Both the position numbers and the translations under genes were made by a program. Positions 1-6,045 of a DNA stretch of 7,150 nt are shown here, piece by piece. The DNA comes from an uncultured Thermomonas sp. (lineage in GTDB: Bacteria > Pseudomonadota > Gammaproteobacteria > Xanthomonadales > Xanthomonadaceae), in assembly GCA_946480065.1 (NCBI GenBank), contig CAMLJA010000097.1, forward strand, positions 1 through 7,150, in the 5' to 3' direction. Every line of letters begins with the position of its first letter. Position 1 is the stretch's first letter. The notes beneath the pieces were generated by a model that was given only the letters and a program-made list of their open reading frames with translations, was not told the origin of the DNA and made no database searches.

Positions 1-12
1 TGGCGTGTATCC

Positions 13-47
13 GCGGCCCCGGCTAGTCTGCCGGGGCCGTCGTGTTT
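13..47 (+). terminator. Probable Rho-independent terminator of the upstream gene
   Basis: A perfect 10-bp GC-rich stem (CGGCCCCGGC at 14-23 pairing with GCCGGGGCCG at 30-39) closes a 6-nt loop, and a possible G-U pair extends it at 13/40. The following bases, TCGTGTTTC, are only moderately T-rich, so the tail is imperfect. The hairpin lies before der and no coding signal is seen in 1-12, so it most likely ends a gene left of the window. In many gammaproteobacteria that neighbour is bamB, but nothing here confirms it. It implies that der has its own promoter downstream of the hairpin, although read-through is possible. Confidence 0.72.
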
Positions 48-50
48 CAA

Positions 51-82
51 GTGTTCGATTCGAGTATTCGATTCGTGAATCG
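51..82. repeat. 13-bp direct repeat plus short inverted repeat upstream of der
   Basis: GTGTTCGATTCGA (51-63) is followed directly by GTATTCGATTCGT (64-76), 11 of 13 positions identical, with TTCGATTCG shared at 54-62 and 67-75. The second copy also forms an inverted repeat, CGATTC (69-74) with GAATCG (77-82), around a 2-nt centre. The patch is clearly less GC-rich than its surroundings and lies between the terminator and the der ribosome binding site, where a promoter or operator would be expected. I cannot identify a convincing -35/-10 pair in it. Confidence 0.5.
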
Positions 83-96
83 CGCGCCGCGTGCGC

Positions 97-101
97 AAAG
101 G
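97..101 (+). promoter_or_regulatory. Ribosome binding site of der
   Basis: AAAGG lies 7 nt before the ATG at 109 and supports that start codon. It is one of the few recognisable Shine-Dalgarno sequences in the window. Confidence 0.6.
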
Positions 102-108
102 TTGATCC

Positions 109-1503
109 ATGCTTCCCCTCGTCGCCCTGGTCGGGCGCCCCAACGTCGGCAAGTCCACGCTGTTCAACGCGTTGACGCGCACCCGCGACGCCCTGGTCCA
201 CGACCAGCCCGGCGTCACCCGCGACCGCAACTACGGCGTCTGCCGGCTGGTCGAGGGCCGCCCGTTCGTGCTGGTGGATACCGGCGGTATCGCCGGCGAG
301 GACGAGGGGCTGGCCGGCGCCACCGCGCGGCAGTCGCGCGCCGCCGCCGAGGAAGCGGACCTGGTGCTGTTCGTGGTGGACGGGCGCGAGGGCGCCTCCG
401 CGCTGGACGACGAGATCCTGGCGTGGCTGCGCAAGCAGTCCAAGCCAACCCTGCTGGTGGTCAACAAGGCCGACGGCATCGACCAGCGCACCGCGCTGGC
501 GGAGTTCGCCCGATACGGCTTCGCCGAGGCGCTGCCGGTGTCCTCGGCCCATCGCACCGGCATCGATGCGTTGATGGCGCGGGTGATGGCCGTGCTGCCG
601 GCGGAGGGCGTGGCCGAAACCCTGGACGACGACCCCAGCCGCATCCGCATCGCCTTTGTCGGCCGTCCCAACGTGGGCAAGTCGACCCTGGTGAACCGCA
701 TCCTGGGCGAGGAGCGCATGATCGCCTCGGAAGTCCCGGGCACCACCCGCGACTCGATCGCCGTGGACCTGGAGCGGGACGGCCGGCGCTACCGGCTGGT
801 CGACACCGCCGGCCTGCGCCGCCGCTCGAAGGTGGACGAGGCGGTCGAGAAATTCTCCGTGGTCAAGACCCTGCAGGCGATCGAGCAGTGCCAGGTCGCG
901 GTGCTGATGCTGGACGCCAGCGAGGGCGTGACCGACCAGGACGCCACCGTGCTGGGCGCGGTGCTGGACGCCGGCCGCGCGCTGGTCGTGGCGATCAACA
1001 AGTGGGACGGGCGCAGCGACTACGAGCGCCAGCAGGCCGAGGCGCTGGTCTCGCGCAAGCTGGGGTTCGTGGACTGGGCCGAGAACGTGCGGATCTCCGC
1101 GCTGCACGGCTCCGGCCTGCGGGAACTGTTCCGCGCCATCCACCGAGCGCACGCGTCGGCCACGAAGGTGTTCAGCACCGCCGACGTCACCCGCGCGATC
1201 GAGGCGGCCTACGAGGCGAACCCGCCGCCGGTGGTGCGCGGCCACGTCGCCAAGCTCCGCTTCGCGCATCCGGGTGGCGAAAGCCCGCCCACCTTCATCG
1301 TCCACGGCACCCGCCTGAAGACCCTGTCCGCCACCTACCAGCGCTACCTGGAGAACTTCTTCCGCAAGCGCTTCAAGCTGGTCGGCACCCCGATCCGCTT
1401 CGTGTTCAAGGAGGGCGACAACCCTTACAAGGACAAGAAGAACGTGCTGAGCGAGCGCCAGGTGGCGAAGAAGCGCCGGCTGATCCGGCACGCCAAGCGC
1501 TGA
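109..1503 (+). CDS. der: Ribosome-assembly GTPase Der (EngA), double GTPase domain
   Basis: Der is an essential cytoplasmic GTPase that acts in maturation of the 50S ribosomal subunit. The 464-residue product has the family's unusual layout of two tandem GTPase domains. Domain 1 shows GRPNVGKS (9-16), the GVTRD switch I segment with T37, DTGGI (57-61) and NKAD (119-122). Domain 2 shows GRPNVGKS (185-192), DTAG (232-235) and NKWD (297-300). A KH-like RNA-binding region covers about 350-440, followed by a very basic tail ([11 protein letters not shown]). The length fits Xanthomonas-type Der and is slightly below the E. coli protein. The ATG is preceded by AAAGG, and the first residues ([17 protein letters not shown]) match the family N-terminus. 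The stop codon overlaps the mobA start by one base (TGATG), so the two genes are probably co-transcribed. All GTP-binding motifs appear intact. Confidence 0.98.
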   Translation: MLPLVALVGRPNVGKSTLFNALTRTRDALVHDQPGVTRDRNYGVCRLVEGRPFVLVDTGGIAGEDEGLAGATARQSRAAAEEADLVLFVVDGREGASALDDEILAWLRKQSKPTLLVVNKADGIDQRTALAEFARYGFAEALPVSSAHRTGIDALMARVMAVLPAEGVAETLDDDPSRIRIAFVGRPNVGKSTLVNRILGEERMIASEVPGTTRDSIAVDLERDGRRYRLVDTAGLRRRSKVDEAVEKFSVVKTLQAIEQCQVAVLMLDASEGVTDQDATVLGAVLDAGRALVVAINKWDGRSDYERQQAEALVSRKLGFVDWAENVRISALHGSGLRELFRAIHRAHASATKVFSTADVTRAIEAAYEANPPPVVRGHVAKLRFAHPGGESPPTFIVHGTRLKTLSATYQRYLENFFRKRFKLVGTPIRFVFKEGDNPYKDKKNVLSERQVAKKRRLIRHAKR

Positions 1504-2078
1504 TGCCGGCGCGCGAGGCGGTCACGCTGGGGATCCTGGCCGGCGGGCGCGCCACCCGCCTGGGCGGGCGCGACAAGGCTTGGCTGCACCGCGACGGCGT
1601 GCCCCAGGTGGTGCGCATCGCCCGCCGCTTCGCCACCGACTGCGGGACCACCCTGGTCAGCGCGAACCTGGACCTGGCGCGGTTCGCCGGGCACGGCCTG
1701 CACGCGGTGGCCGACCGCGCCGCGGGGATCGGCCCGCTCGGCGGGATCGACGCACTGGCGGCCGCCTGCGGCACCGACTGGCTGCTGACCGTGCCGGTGG
1801 ACATCGTCGATGCCAACGACTGCCTGCTGCGCACGCTGGCGCAGGCCGGCGGGGACGGCGCGCGCGCGCGGGACGCGGACGGTCCGCAGCCGCTGGTGGC
1901 GCTGTACCGGCTGGCGCCGCTGCGCCGCGCGCTGGCGGCGGCGCTGGCGGCGGGCGAGCACGCGATGCACCGCCTGCAGGCCGCGATGGCGCTGCCGGAG
2001 GTGGCCTTCGCCGGGGTCCGTTTCGGCAACCTCAATACCCCGGAGGCGCTGCGCATGGCGGGCGTCGCCGATGGCTGA
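1503..2078 (+). CDS. mobA: Molybdenum cofactor guanylyltransferase MobA
   Basis: MobA transfers GMP from GTP to molybdenum-molybdopterin in the cytoplasm, giving the guanine dinucleotide cofactor of the DMSO-reductase family. The 191-residue product has the nucleotidyltransferase signature LAGGRATRLGGRDKA (12-26), a GxGPLGG segment with D71 and G77-G81, a metal-binding aspartate in VPVD (D100) and the C-terminal NLNTPEAL motif (176-183) typical of MobA. The usual Cys before that aspartate is Val, which is unlikely to matter. The start is the ATG at 1503, whose A is the last base of the der stop codon. No Shine-Dalgarno sequence is evident, so translation probably depends on ribosomes finishing der. 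The gene overlaps moeA by 8 nt. The reading frame is open upstream to position 42, but that part overlaps der and is not coding. The related MocA (CTP-using) is less likely given the NLNTPE motif and the moeA neighbour. Confidence 0.93.
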   Translation: MPAREAVTLGILAGGRATRLGGRDKAWLHRDGVPQVVRIARRFATDCGTTLVSANLDLARFAGHGLHAVADRAAGIGPLGGIDALAAACGTDWLLTVPVDIVDANDCLLRTLAQAGGDGARARDADGPQPLVALYRLAPLRRALAAALAAGEHAMHRLQAAMALPEVAFAGVRFGNLNTPEALRMAGVADG

Positions 2079-3279
2079 ATTCCCCACCGGGATTGCGTAC
2101 GCGCGGGCGCGCGAACTGCTGGCGGAGGTGGCCGCGGCGCGCCGCCTGCCGGTCGAAGCGCTGGCGCTGGCGCGCTGCCACGGCCGGGTGCTGGCTCAGG
2201 ACATCGTCGCGCCGATGCCGCTGCAGCCATTCGACAACAGCGCGATGGATGGCTATGCGTGCCGCCACCTGGACGCGAACGACGGCGCCCGCCTGCGGCT
2301 GGTGGGCGAACGGTTCGCCGGGCTGCTGGCGGAGTTGCATGTAGGGCCGGGCGAGTGCGCGCGCATCACCACCGGCGCGGCCCTCCCGGCCGGGGCGGAC
2401 GCGGTACTGCTGCGCGAGGACGCGCTGGCCGAGGGCGACGCAGTCGTGGCGCGCACGGCGCTCGCCGCCGGCGCGAACGTGCGCCGGGCCGGCGAGGACT
2501 GCCGCACCGGGGACACGGTGCTGCGCGCCGGCACCGCGCTGTCGCCCGCGCAGGTGGCGCTGGCGGCCGCGCTGGGCATCGACCGGCTGCCGGTGTCGGC
2601 GCGCCCGACCGTGGCGGTGTTCACCACCGGCGACGAACTGGTGCCGCCCGGCCGGCCGCTGCGGCCGGGCGAGATCTACGACGCCAACCGCGAACTGCTG
2701 ATGGGCCTGCTGCGCGCGGAAGGGCTGGAGCCCACCGCCTGGCCGGCGCTGCCGGACGATCCCGGGCGGATCCAGGCCATGCTGCGCGACGCCGCCTCCA
2801 GCTTCGACCTGGTGCTGACCTGCGGCGGCGTTTCCGCCGGCGAGCGCGACCACGTGCCGGCGGTGCTGCGCGCGCACGGCCGGGTGCATTTCTGGAAGGT
2901 GTGGATGAAGCCGGGCATGCCGGTGCTGGCCGGCGAGCTGGGCCGCGCGCAGGTGCTCGGCCTGCCCGGCAACCCGGTTTCGGTGCTGGCCACCTGGCTG
3001 GCGCTGGGCCGCGGGCTGGTGGACGCGATGCAGGGCAGGGCGCCGCGCCCGCCCGGCTATGCCCGGCTGCGGCAGCCTGTGGCCAAGGCGCACGCGCGCC
3101 GGGAATTCCTGCGCGGCCGGCTGGAATCCGGCCCCGACGGCACCTGCTGGGTGGTGCCGGATCCGGCCAGCGGCTCGCACCGCCTGCGCGCGGCCGCGGA
3201 CGCCGACGCGCTGCTGGTGCTGCCGGAGGGGCCGCAGGCGCTGGCCGCCGGCGACGTGGTCGAGGTGATCGGATACTGA
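2071..3279 (+). CDS. moeA: Molybdopterin molybdenumtransferase MoeA
   Basis: MoeA inserts molybdate into adenylylated molybdopterin, releasing AMP and forming active molybdenum cofactor in the cytoplasm. The 402-residue product has the full-length family pattern: PFDNSAMDGYA (53-63), ITTGAALPAGADAV (99-112), TTGDEL (185-190), CGGVSAGERD (251-260), the WMKPGMP loop (278-284) and GLPGNPVS (297-304). A small C-terminal domain ends with GDVVEVIGY. The conserved acidic, Lys and Pro residues of the active-site cleft are all present. The ATG at 2071 lies 5 nt before the mobA stop and gives an N-terminus of normal length. The frame is open further upstream, but that part overlaps mobA. The 8-nt overlap suggests translational coupling with mobA. 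Because this MoeA stands alone, an adenylylating partner (MogA or MoaB) should be encoded elsewhere. Confidence 0.97.
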   Translation: MAEFPTGIAYARARELLAEVAAARRLPVEALALARCHGRVLAQDIVAPMPLQPFDNSAMDGYACRHLDANDGARLRLVGERFAGLLAELHVGPGECARITTGAALPAGADAVLLREDALAEGDAVVARTALAAGANVRRAGEDCRTGDTVLRAGTALSPAQVALAAALGIDRLPVSARPTVAVFTTGDELVPPGRPLRPGEIYDANRELLMGLLRAEGLEPTAWPALPDDPGRIQAMLRDAASSFDLVLTCGGVSAGERDHVPAVLRAHGRVHFWKVWMKPGMPVLAGELGRAQVLGLPGNPVSVLATWLALGRGLVDAMQGRAPRPPGYARLRQPVAKAHARREFLRGRLESGPDGTCWVVPDPASGSHRLRAAADADALLVLPEGPQALAAGDVVEVIGY

Positions 3280-3280
3280 T

Positions 3281-3295
3281 CGGCGATAATCGCCG
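3281..3295 (+). promoter_or_regulatory. -10-like hexamer inside a perfect inverted repeat before moeB
   Basis: CGGCGAT and ATCGCCG are exact reverse complements around a single central A (3288). GATAAT (3285-3290), one mismatch from the consensus -10, lies within the repeat. The hexamer ends 6 nt before the ATG at 3297, so a transcript initiated there would begin at or next to the start codon. A second, outer inverted repeat (GATCGG 3278-3283, CCGATC 3300-3305) brackets the ATG. No -35 consensus is recognisable at a normal spacing. It could be an internal promoter, an operator or chance. Confidence 0.42.
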
Positions 3296-3296
3296 C

Positions 3297-4430
3297 ATGC
3301 CGATCCGCCTGCTGACGCCCGCCGATGCCCACGCCCGCCTGCGCCAGGGCGCCCGCCTGCTGGACGTGCGCGGCGAGGACGAACGCGCGCTGGGCATGGC
3401 CGACGGGGCGGAGGGCATCGCCCGCGAGCAGCTGGAGGCCGACCCGGCCACGCACCTTCCGCACCCGGACCAGGAGCTGGTGCTGATCTGCCAGGCCGGC
3501 CAGCGCTCGCTGCGCTGCGCCGAGGCGCTGGCGTCGGCGGGCTACCGCAACCTGGCCTCGGTCGAGGGCGGCACCGCCGCCTGGGCCGCGGCCGGGCTGC
3601 CGATGCGGCAGGCGCTGGCGCCCGACTTCGCCGAGCGCTACGCCCGCCACCTGCGCCTGCCCGAGGTCGGCCTGGCCGGCCAGCGCCGGCTGCAGGACGC
3701 GCGGGTGCTGCTGGTGGGGGCAGGCGGGCTGGGCTCGCCGGCGGCCTACTACCTGGCGGCGGCCGGCGTGGGCACGCTGCGGCTCGCCGACCACGACCGG
3801 GTGGAGCGCAGCAACCTGCAGCGGCAGATCCTGCACACCGAGGCCCGGATCGGGATGCCCAAGGTGGCGTCGGCGGCCGCGGCGCTGGCCGCGCTGAACC
3901 CGGGCACCCGGGTCGAGGCGGTGGCCGAGCGCGTCGTCGCCGGCAACGTGGAGCGCCTGCTCGACGGCGTGGACGTGGTCATCGACGGCGCCGACAACTT
4001 CCCGGTCCGCTACCTGCTCAACGACGCCTGCGTGCGGCTGGGCAAGCCGCTGGTGTACGGCGCGGTCCACCGCTTCGAGGGCCAGGCCAGCGTGTTCGAT
4101 GCCGGCCGCCACCGCGGCACTGCCCCTTGCTACCGCTGCCTGTTCCCGGAGCCGCCGCCGCCCGAGGACGCGCCCAATTGCTCGGAAGCCGGCGTTCTGG
4201 GCGTGCTGCCGGGCGTGATCGGGCTGCTGCAGGCCACCGAAGCGATCAAGCTGCTGCTGGACCTCGGCGAACCGCTGCGCGGCCGGCTGCTGCAGTTCGA
4301 TGCCCTGGCCATGCGCTTCCGCGAAACCCGACTGGCCGCAGATCCCGACTGCCGGGTGTGCGCCCCGGGGCGGGCGTTCGCCGGCTACCCCGACGACGAC
4401 GCCGCGGCCTGCGCGGGGAGCGGCCGATGA
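3297..4430 (+). CDS. moeB: Rhodanese-MoeB/ThiF fusion, molybdopterin-synthase adenylyltransferase
   Basis: The predicted enzyme adenylylates the C-terminal glycine of a small sulfur carrier (MoaD, possibly also ThiS) in the cytoplasm. The 377-residue product begins with a rhodanese domain (about 1-105) with LLDVRGEDE (21-29) and the persulfide loop CQAGQRS, catalytic C65. An E1-like domain follows (about 112-360): ERYARHLRLPEVG entry motif, ATP loop GAGGLGS (141-147), DGADN (230-234), a C-x-x-C pair at C278/C281 and another at C352/C355, together a likely zinc site. C295 lies in NCSEAGVLG, where sulfur-transfer cysteines occur in this family. Eukaryotic MOCS3/Uba4 carries rhodanese at the C-terminus, so the order here is reversed. 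The gene is 17 nt after moeA and overlaps the next gene by 4 nt (ATGA). No Shine-Dalgarno sequence is present. MoaD specificity is inferred from the moeA/mobA neighbours; ThiF activity cannot be excluded. Confidence 0.92.
   Translation: MPIRLLTPADAHARLRQGARLLDVRGEDERALGMADGAEGIAREQLEADPATHLPHPDQELVLICQAGQRSLRCAEALASAGYRNLASVEGGTAAWAAAGLPMRQALAPDFAERYARHLRLPEVGLAGQRRLQDARVLLVGAGGLGSPAAYYLAAAGVGTLRLADHDRVERSNLQRQILHTEARIGMPKVASAAAALAALNPGTRVEAVAERVVAGNVERLLDGVDVVIDGADNFPVRYLLNDACVRLGKPLVYGAVHRFEGQASVFDAGRHRGTAPCYRCLFPEPPPPEDAPNCSEAGVLGVLPGVIGLLQATEAIKLLLDLGEPLRGRLLQFDALAMRFRETRLAADPDCRVCAPGRAFAGYPDDDAAACAGSGR
4415..4420 (+). promoter_or_regulatory. Ribosome binding site of the DUF2272 gene
   Basis: GGGGAG lies 6 nt before the ATG at 4427, inside the end of moeB. 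It supports this start and suggests translation that does not depend only on coupling through the ATGA overlap. Confidence 0.55.
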
Positions 4431-5440
4431 CGCGCCTGCGCTGGCTGGCCCTGGTCCTGCTCCTGCTCGCGGGCAGCGCGGCCGCCGGCGATCCCTGCCC
4501 GCCGCTGCGCGCGCGCCAGGCCGACGCCGACGTGGCGACCCGCATCGCCGCTGTGGCCTGCGAGGAGCACGCGCGCTGGCAGCGGCCCTTCATCGCCAGC
4601 GACGGCCGCATCGCCAGCGGCCAGCTCTGGGAAGGCGAGGGCCGCGGCCTGCTGGACGGCGGCGCGCCCTGGCGCCAGGTGGCGCGCTACTGGCGCGATG
4701 CCGGGCTGCTGGGACGCAGCGGCGCCCCGGGATCGGCCGACTGCACGTACGCGGTCGGCAATCCGGGCTATCCGGGCTTGGGCTGCCGCGCGTTCGTGAT
4801 CGACACGCCGTGGTCGGCGGCGTTCATCTCGTGGGTGATGCAGCGCGCCGGCGTTCCCGGTTTCCGCGCCTCGGCCGGGCATTTCGACTACGTGCGCGCC
4901 GCGCGCCGCGATCCCGCCGGCAGTCCCTACCTGCTGCTGGATCCCGACACGCAGGCACCGGCGGCCGGCGACCTGCTCTGCTACGTGCGCCTGCCGCGCA
5001 CCTACGGCTTCACCGGGCTGCTGGCGGCCATCGACGGCGGCGCGACCGGACTCAACATGCACTGCGACGTCGTGGCCGCTGCCGGGGCCGGGAATGCCTA
5101 CCTGGTGGGCGGCAACGTGCAGCAGGCGGTGACCATGCGGGTGCTGGCGCTGAACGCGGCGGGCCGCTTCTGGAACCTGCCGCGCCGCACGGATGGCGAC
5201 GTGGACTGCTCGCCCGACACCGTCGCCGCCTGCGACTTCAACCGCCAGGACTGGGCCGCGCTGCTGCGGCTCAAGCCGCAGGCGGAGCTGGCCCGCCTGG
5301 GACCGGTCGCGCCGCCGTCGTTCCTGCCGCCCGCGGCCGCGCCCCAGGCCTGCTGCGTGAACTGCGTGGTCGGCGGCGGGGTGCCGCGCTGCCCGGCCAG
5401 CGGCCTGCCGCCGCCCGCGGCACCGCCGGACGAGGACTGA
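4427..5440 (+). CDS. Secreted DUF2272-family protein, CHAP/NlpC-like
   Basis: Function is unknown. The 337-residue product starts with a clear signal peptide: basic start (MTRLR), hydrophobic core to about residue 16, and probable cleavage after SAAA (A20). There is no lipobox, so export to the periplasm or outside is expected. The core (about 115-260) contains PWSAAFISWVMQRAGV (W129, S130), MHCDVV (H212) and YLVGGNVQQAV (G228-N230), which I recognise as DUF2272. The order resembles CHAP/NlpC-type amidase domains, which have WCAAF, a later His and a GGN element, but the nucleophile position is Ser instead of Cys. Twelve cysteines suggest disulfides; four of them (CCxxC and a later C) are in a Pro- and Gly-rich tail after about residue 300. 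The start is set by GGGGAG and the signal peptide. The ATGA overlap links it to moeB, but no role in cofactor synthesis is evident. A cell-wall role is only an inference from the fold resemblance. Confidence 0.85.
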   Translation: MTRLRWLALVLLLLAGSAAAGDPCPPLRARQADADVATRIAAVACEEHARWQRPFIASDGRIASGQLWEGEGRGLLDGGAPWRQVARYWRDAGLLGRSGAPGSADCTYAVGNPGYPGLGCRAFVIDTPWSAAFISWVMQRAGVPGFRASAGHFDYVRAARRDPAGSPYLLLDPDTQAPAAGDLLCYVRLPRTYGFTGLLAAIDGGATGLNMHCDVVAAAGAGNAYLVGGNVQQAVTMRVLALNAAGRFWNLPRRTDGDVDCSPDTVAACDFNRQDWAALLRLKPQAELARLGPVAPPSFLPPAAAPQACCVNCVVGGGVPRCPASGLPPPAAPPDED

Positions 5441-5465
5441 CGGCGATCGCGGCCTGGCTCAGTCC
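5434..5465. terminator. Possible weak bidirectional terminator between convergent genes
   Basis: GGACTGA (5434-5440) and TCAGTCC (5459-5465) are exact reverse complements, 18 nt apart. The stop codons of the two convergent genes form the inner ends of the arms. The spacer contains the palindrome GCGATCGC (5443-5450). There is no T tract on either strand and the stem is only 7 bp, so termination is a tentative reading. Confidence 0.3.
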
Positions 5466-5659
5466 GCTTCGACGGGCTTGCGGCGCGCGCGCGGCCTGGC
5501 CCGCGGGTCCATCTGCACGCCCAGCACCGCGTGGCAATGGATGCAGCTGTAGCTGATGCAGCGCGCCTTGCTGGCGCCCTCGACCATCCCCAGCACGTGT
5601 TCCACGTGCACGTGCAGCACGCGCTTGCCGCACTTCGGGCATTCTCCCTGGATCGCCAT
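5459..5659 (-). CDS. Small zinc-ribbon-like protein, function unknown
   Basis: This 66-residue protein has two cysteine pairs, CPKC (C7, C10) and CIHC (C39, C42), spaced as in a zinc ribbon, with an extra C34, a His-rich HVHVEH stretch (16-21) between them and H41/H43 at the second pair. The C-terminal tail [10 protein letters not shown] (52-61) is strongly basic and might contact nucleic acid. A cytoplasmic metal-binding protein is the simplest inference; I do not recognise a named family. The ATG is well supported by AGGGGGAG 4 nt upstream on the minus strand. It lies 28 nt downstream of the DUF1244 gene on the same strand, so the two are probably one transcript. It is convergent with the DUF2272 gene, 18 nt away. 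The regular Cys pairs and the strong ribosome binding site argue against a spurious frame. Confidence 0.78.
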   Translation of the reverse strand: MAIQGECPKCGKRVLHVHVEHVLGMVEGASKARCISYSCIHCHAVLGVQMDPRARPRARRKPVEAD

Positions 5660-5663
5660 GCCG

Positions 5664-5671
5664 CTCCCCCT
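5664..5671 (-). promoter_or_regulatory. Ribosome binding site of the zinc-ribbon gene
   Basis: On the minus strand this reads AGGGGGAG, 4 nt before the ATG at 5659. It is the strongest Shine-Dalgarno-like site in the window and fixes the start of the 66-residue gene. Confidence 0.65.
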
Positions 5672-5687
5672 GGCTGGAAGGCCGAGC

Positions 5688-5984
5688 TCAGCTCCCGCGA
5701 CGCGCCGCCTCGAAGGCGGCGAGCTGCTCCGGCGTGGCCTCGGCCTGGTGCCGCGCCTTGAAGTCCGCGAAGGGCATACCGTACACCGCTTGCCGGGCCT
5801 CGTCGCGGCCCATGGCCAGCCCGCGCTCGGCGGCCGCCTCGCGGTACCAGTCGGCCAGGCAGTTGCGGCAGAAGCCGGCCAGGATCATCAGGTCGATGTT
5901 CTGCACGTCCGGGCGCTCCACCATCAGGTGGTGGCGCAGGCGGCGGAACGCGGCGGCTTCGAGTTCGGTGGTGACGTCGGTCAT
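5688..5984 (-). CDS. DUF1244 family protein
   Basis: The 98-residue product matches the small DUF1244 family (SMc04008-like), whose function is not established to my knowledge. Visible family features are the central [22 protein letters not shown] segment, described here by its key residues N29, D31, C39, C42 and W46, then [13 protein letters not shown] (68-80). The protein looks soluble, mostly helical and cytoplasmic, with no signal peptide or membrane segment. The frame is open upstream to 6098 with several ATGs, but those would run into folD; the ATG at 5984 gives a family-sized protein beginning [13 protein letters not shown]. No Shine-Dalgarno sequence is evident. The zinc-ribbon gene follows after 28 nt. 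The start lies 61 nt from the divergent folD start, so the two promoters must share that short gap. C39/C42 could bind metal or be redox active, which is inference only. Confidence 0.9.
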   Translation of the reverse strand: MTDVTTELEAAAFRRLRHHLMVERPDVQNIDLMILAGFCRNCLADWYREAAAERGLAMGRDEARQAVYGMPFADFKARHQAEATPEQLAAFEAARRGS

Positions 5985-6009
5985 GCGGGCGGGTGCGTGG
6001 CGGCTGGGC

Positions 6010-6015
6010 GATAAT
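6010..6015 (+). promoter_or_regulatory. Predicted -10 element of folD
   Basis: GATAAT is one mismatch from TATAAT and is the only AT-rich hexamer in the 61-nt gap between the divergent genes. It ends 30 nt before the folD ATG, predicting a start near 6022 and a leader of about 24 nt. No -35 match is evident at 16-18 nt. Confidence 0.5.
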
Positions 6016-6016
6016 G
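6011..6016 (-). promoter_or_regulatory. Possible overlapping -10 element of the DUF1244 gene
   Basis: Read on the minus strand the same patch gives CATTAT, with A and T at the two most important -10 positions (second and sixth). It would start transcription near 6004, about 20 nt before the ATG at 5984. It shares base pairs with the folD -10. No -35 match is seen. Confidence 0.33.
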
Positions 6017-6045
6017 CGGGCCCCGACTGTACGCCATCGCCCCGC

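Noticed and set aside
42..1502. Upstream extension of the mobA reading frame through der
   Set aside because: The translated extension is Arg/Pro/Gly-rich and resembles no protein, and it overlaps the clearly coding der frame. The MobA motifs begin right after the ATG at 1503.
1797..1805. Loss of the usual Cys in the MobA PCD motif (here PVD) as a sign of an inactive enzyme
   Set aside because: The metal-binding Asp is kept and all other MobA motifs are intact; this Cys is not a known catalytic residue.
1858..1870. Alternating GC run inside mobA, a possible Z-DNA or slippage site
   Set aside because: Only 13 nt, in frame as Ala-Arg codons in a variable loop of MobA. It is explained by base composition.
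1406..3451. Several long minus-strand open frames opposite mobA, moeA and the start of moeB
   Set aside because: All are antisense shadows of well-supported genes with repetitive Arg/Ala/Pro composition and no family motifs.
5459..5659. Possibility that the 66-residue zinc-ribbon frame is a spurious frame
   Set aside because: It has paired CxxC motifs, a strong ribosome binding site, no overlap with another real gene and a natural spacing behind the DUF1244 gene, so I kept it as a gene.
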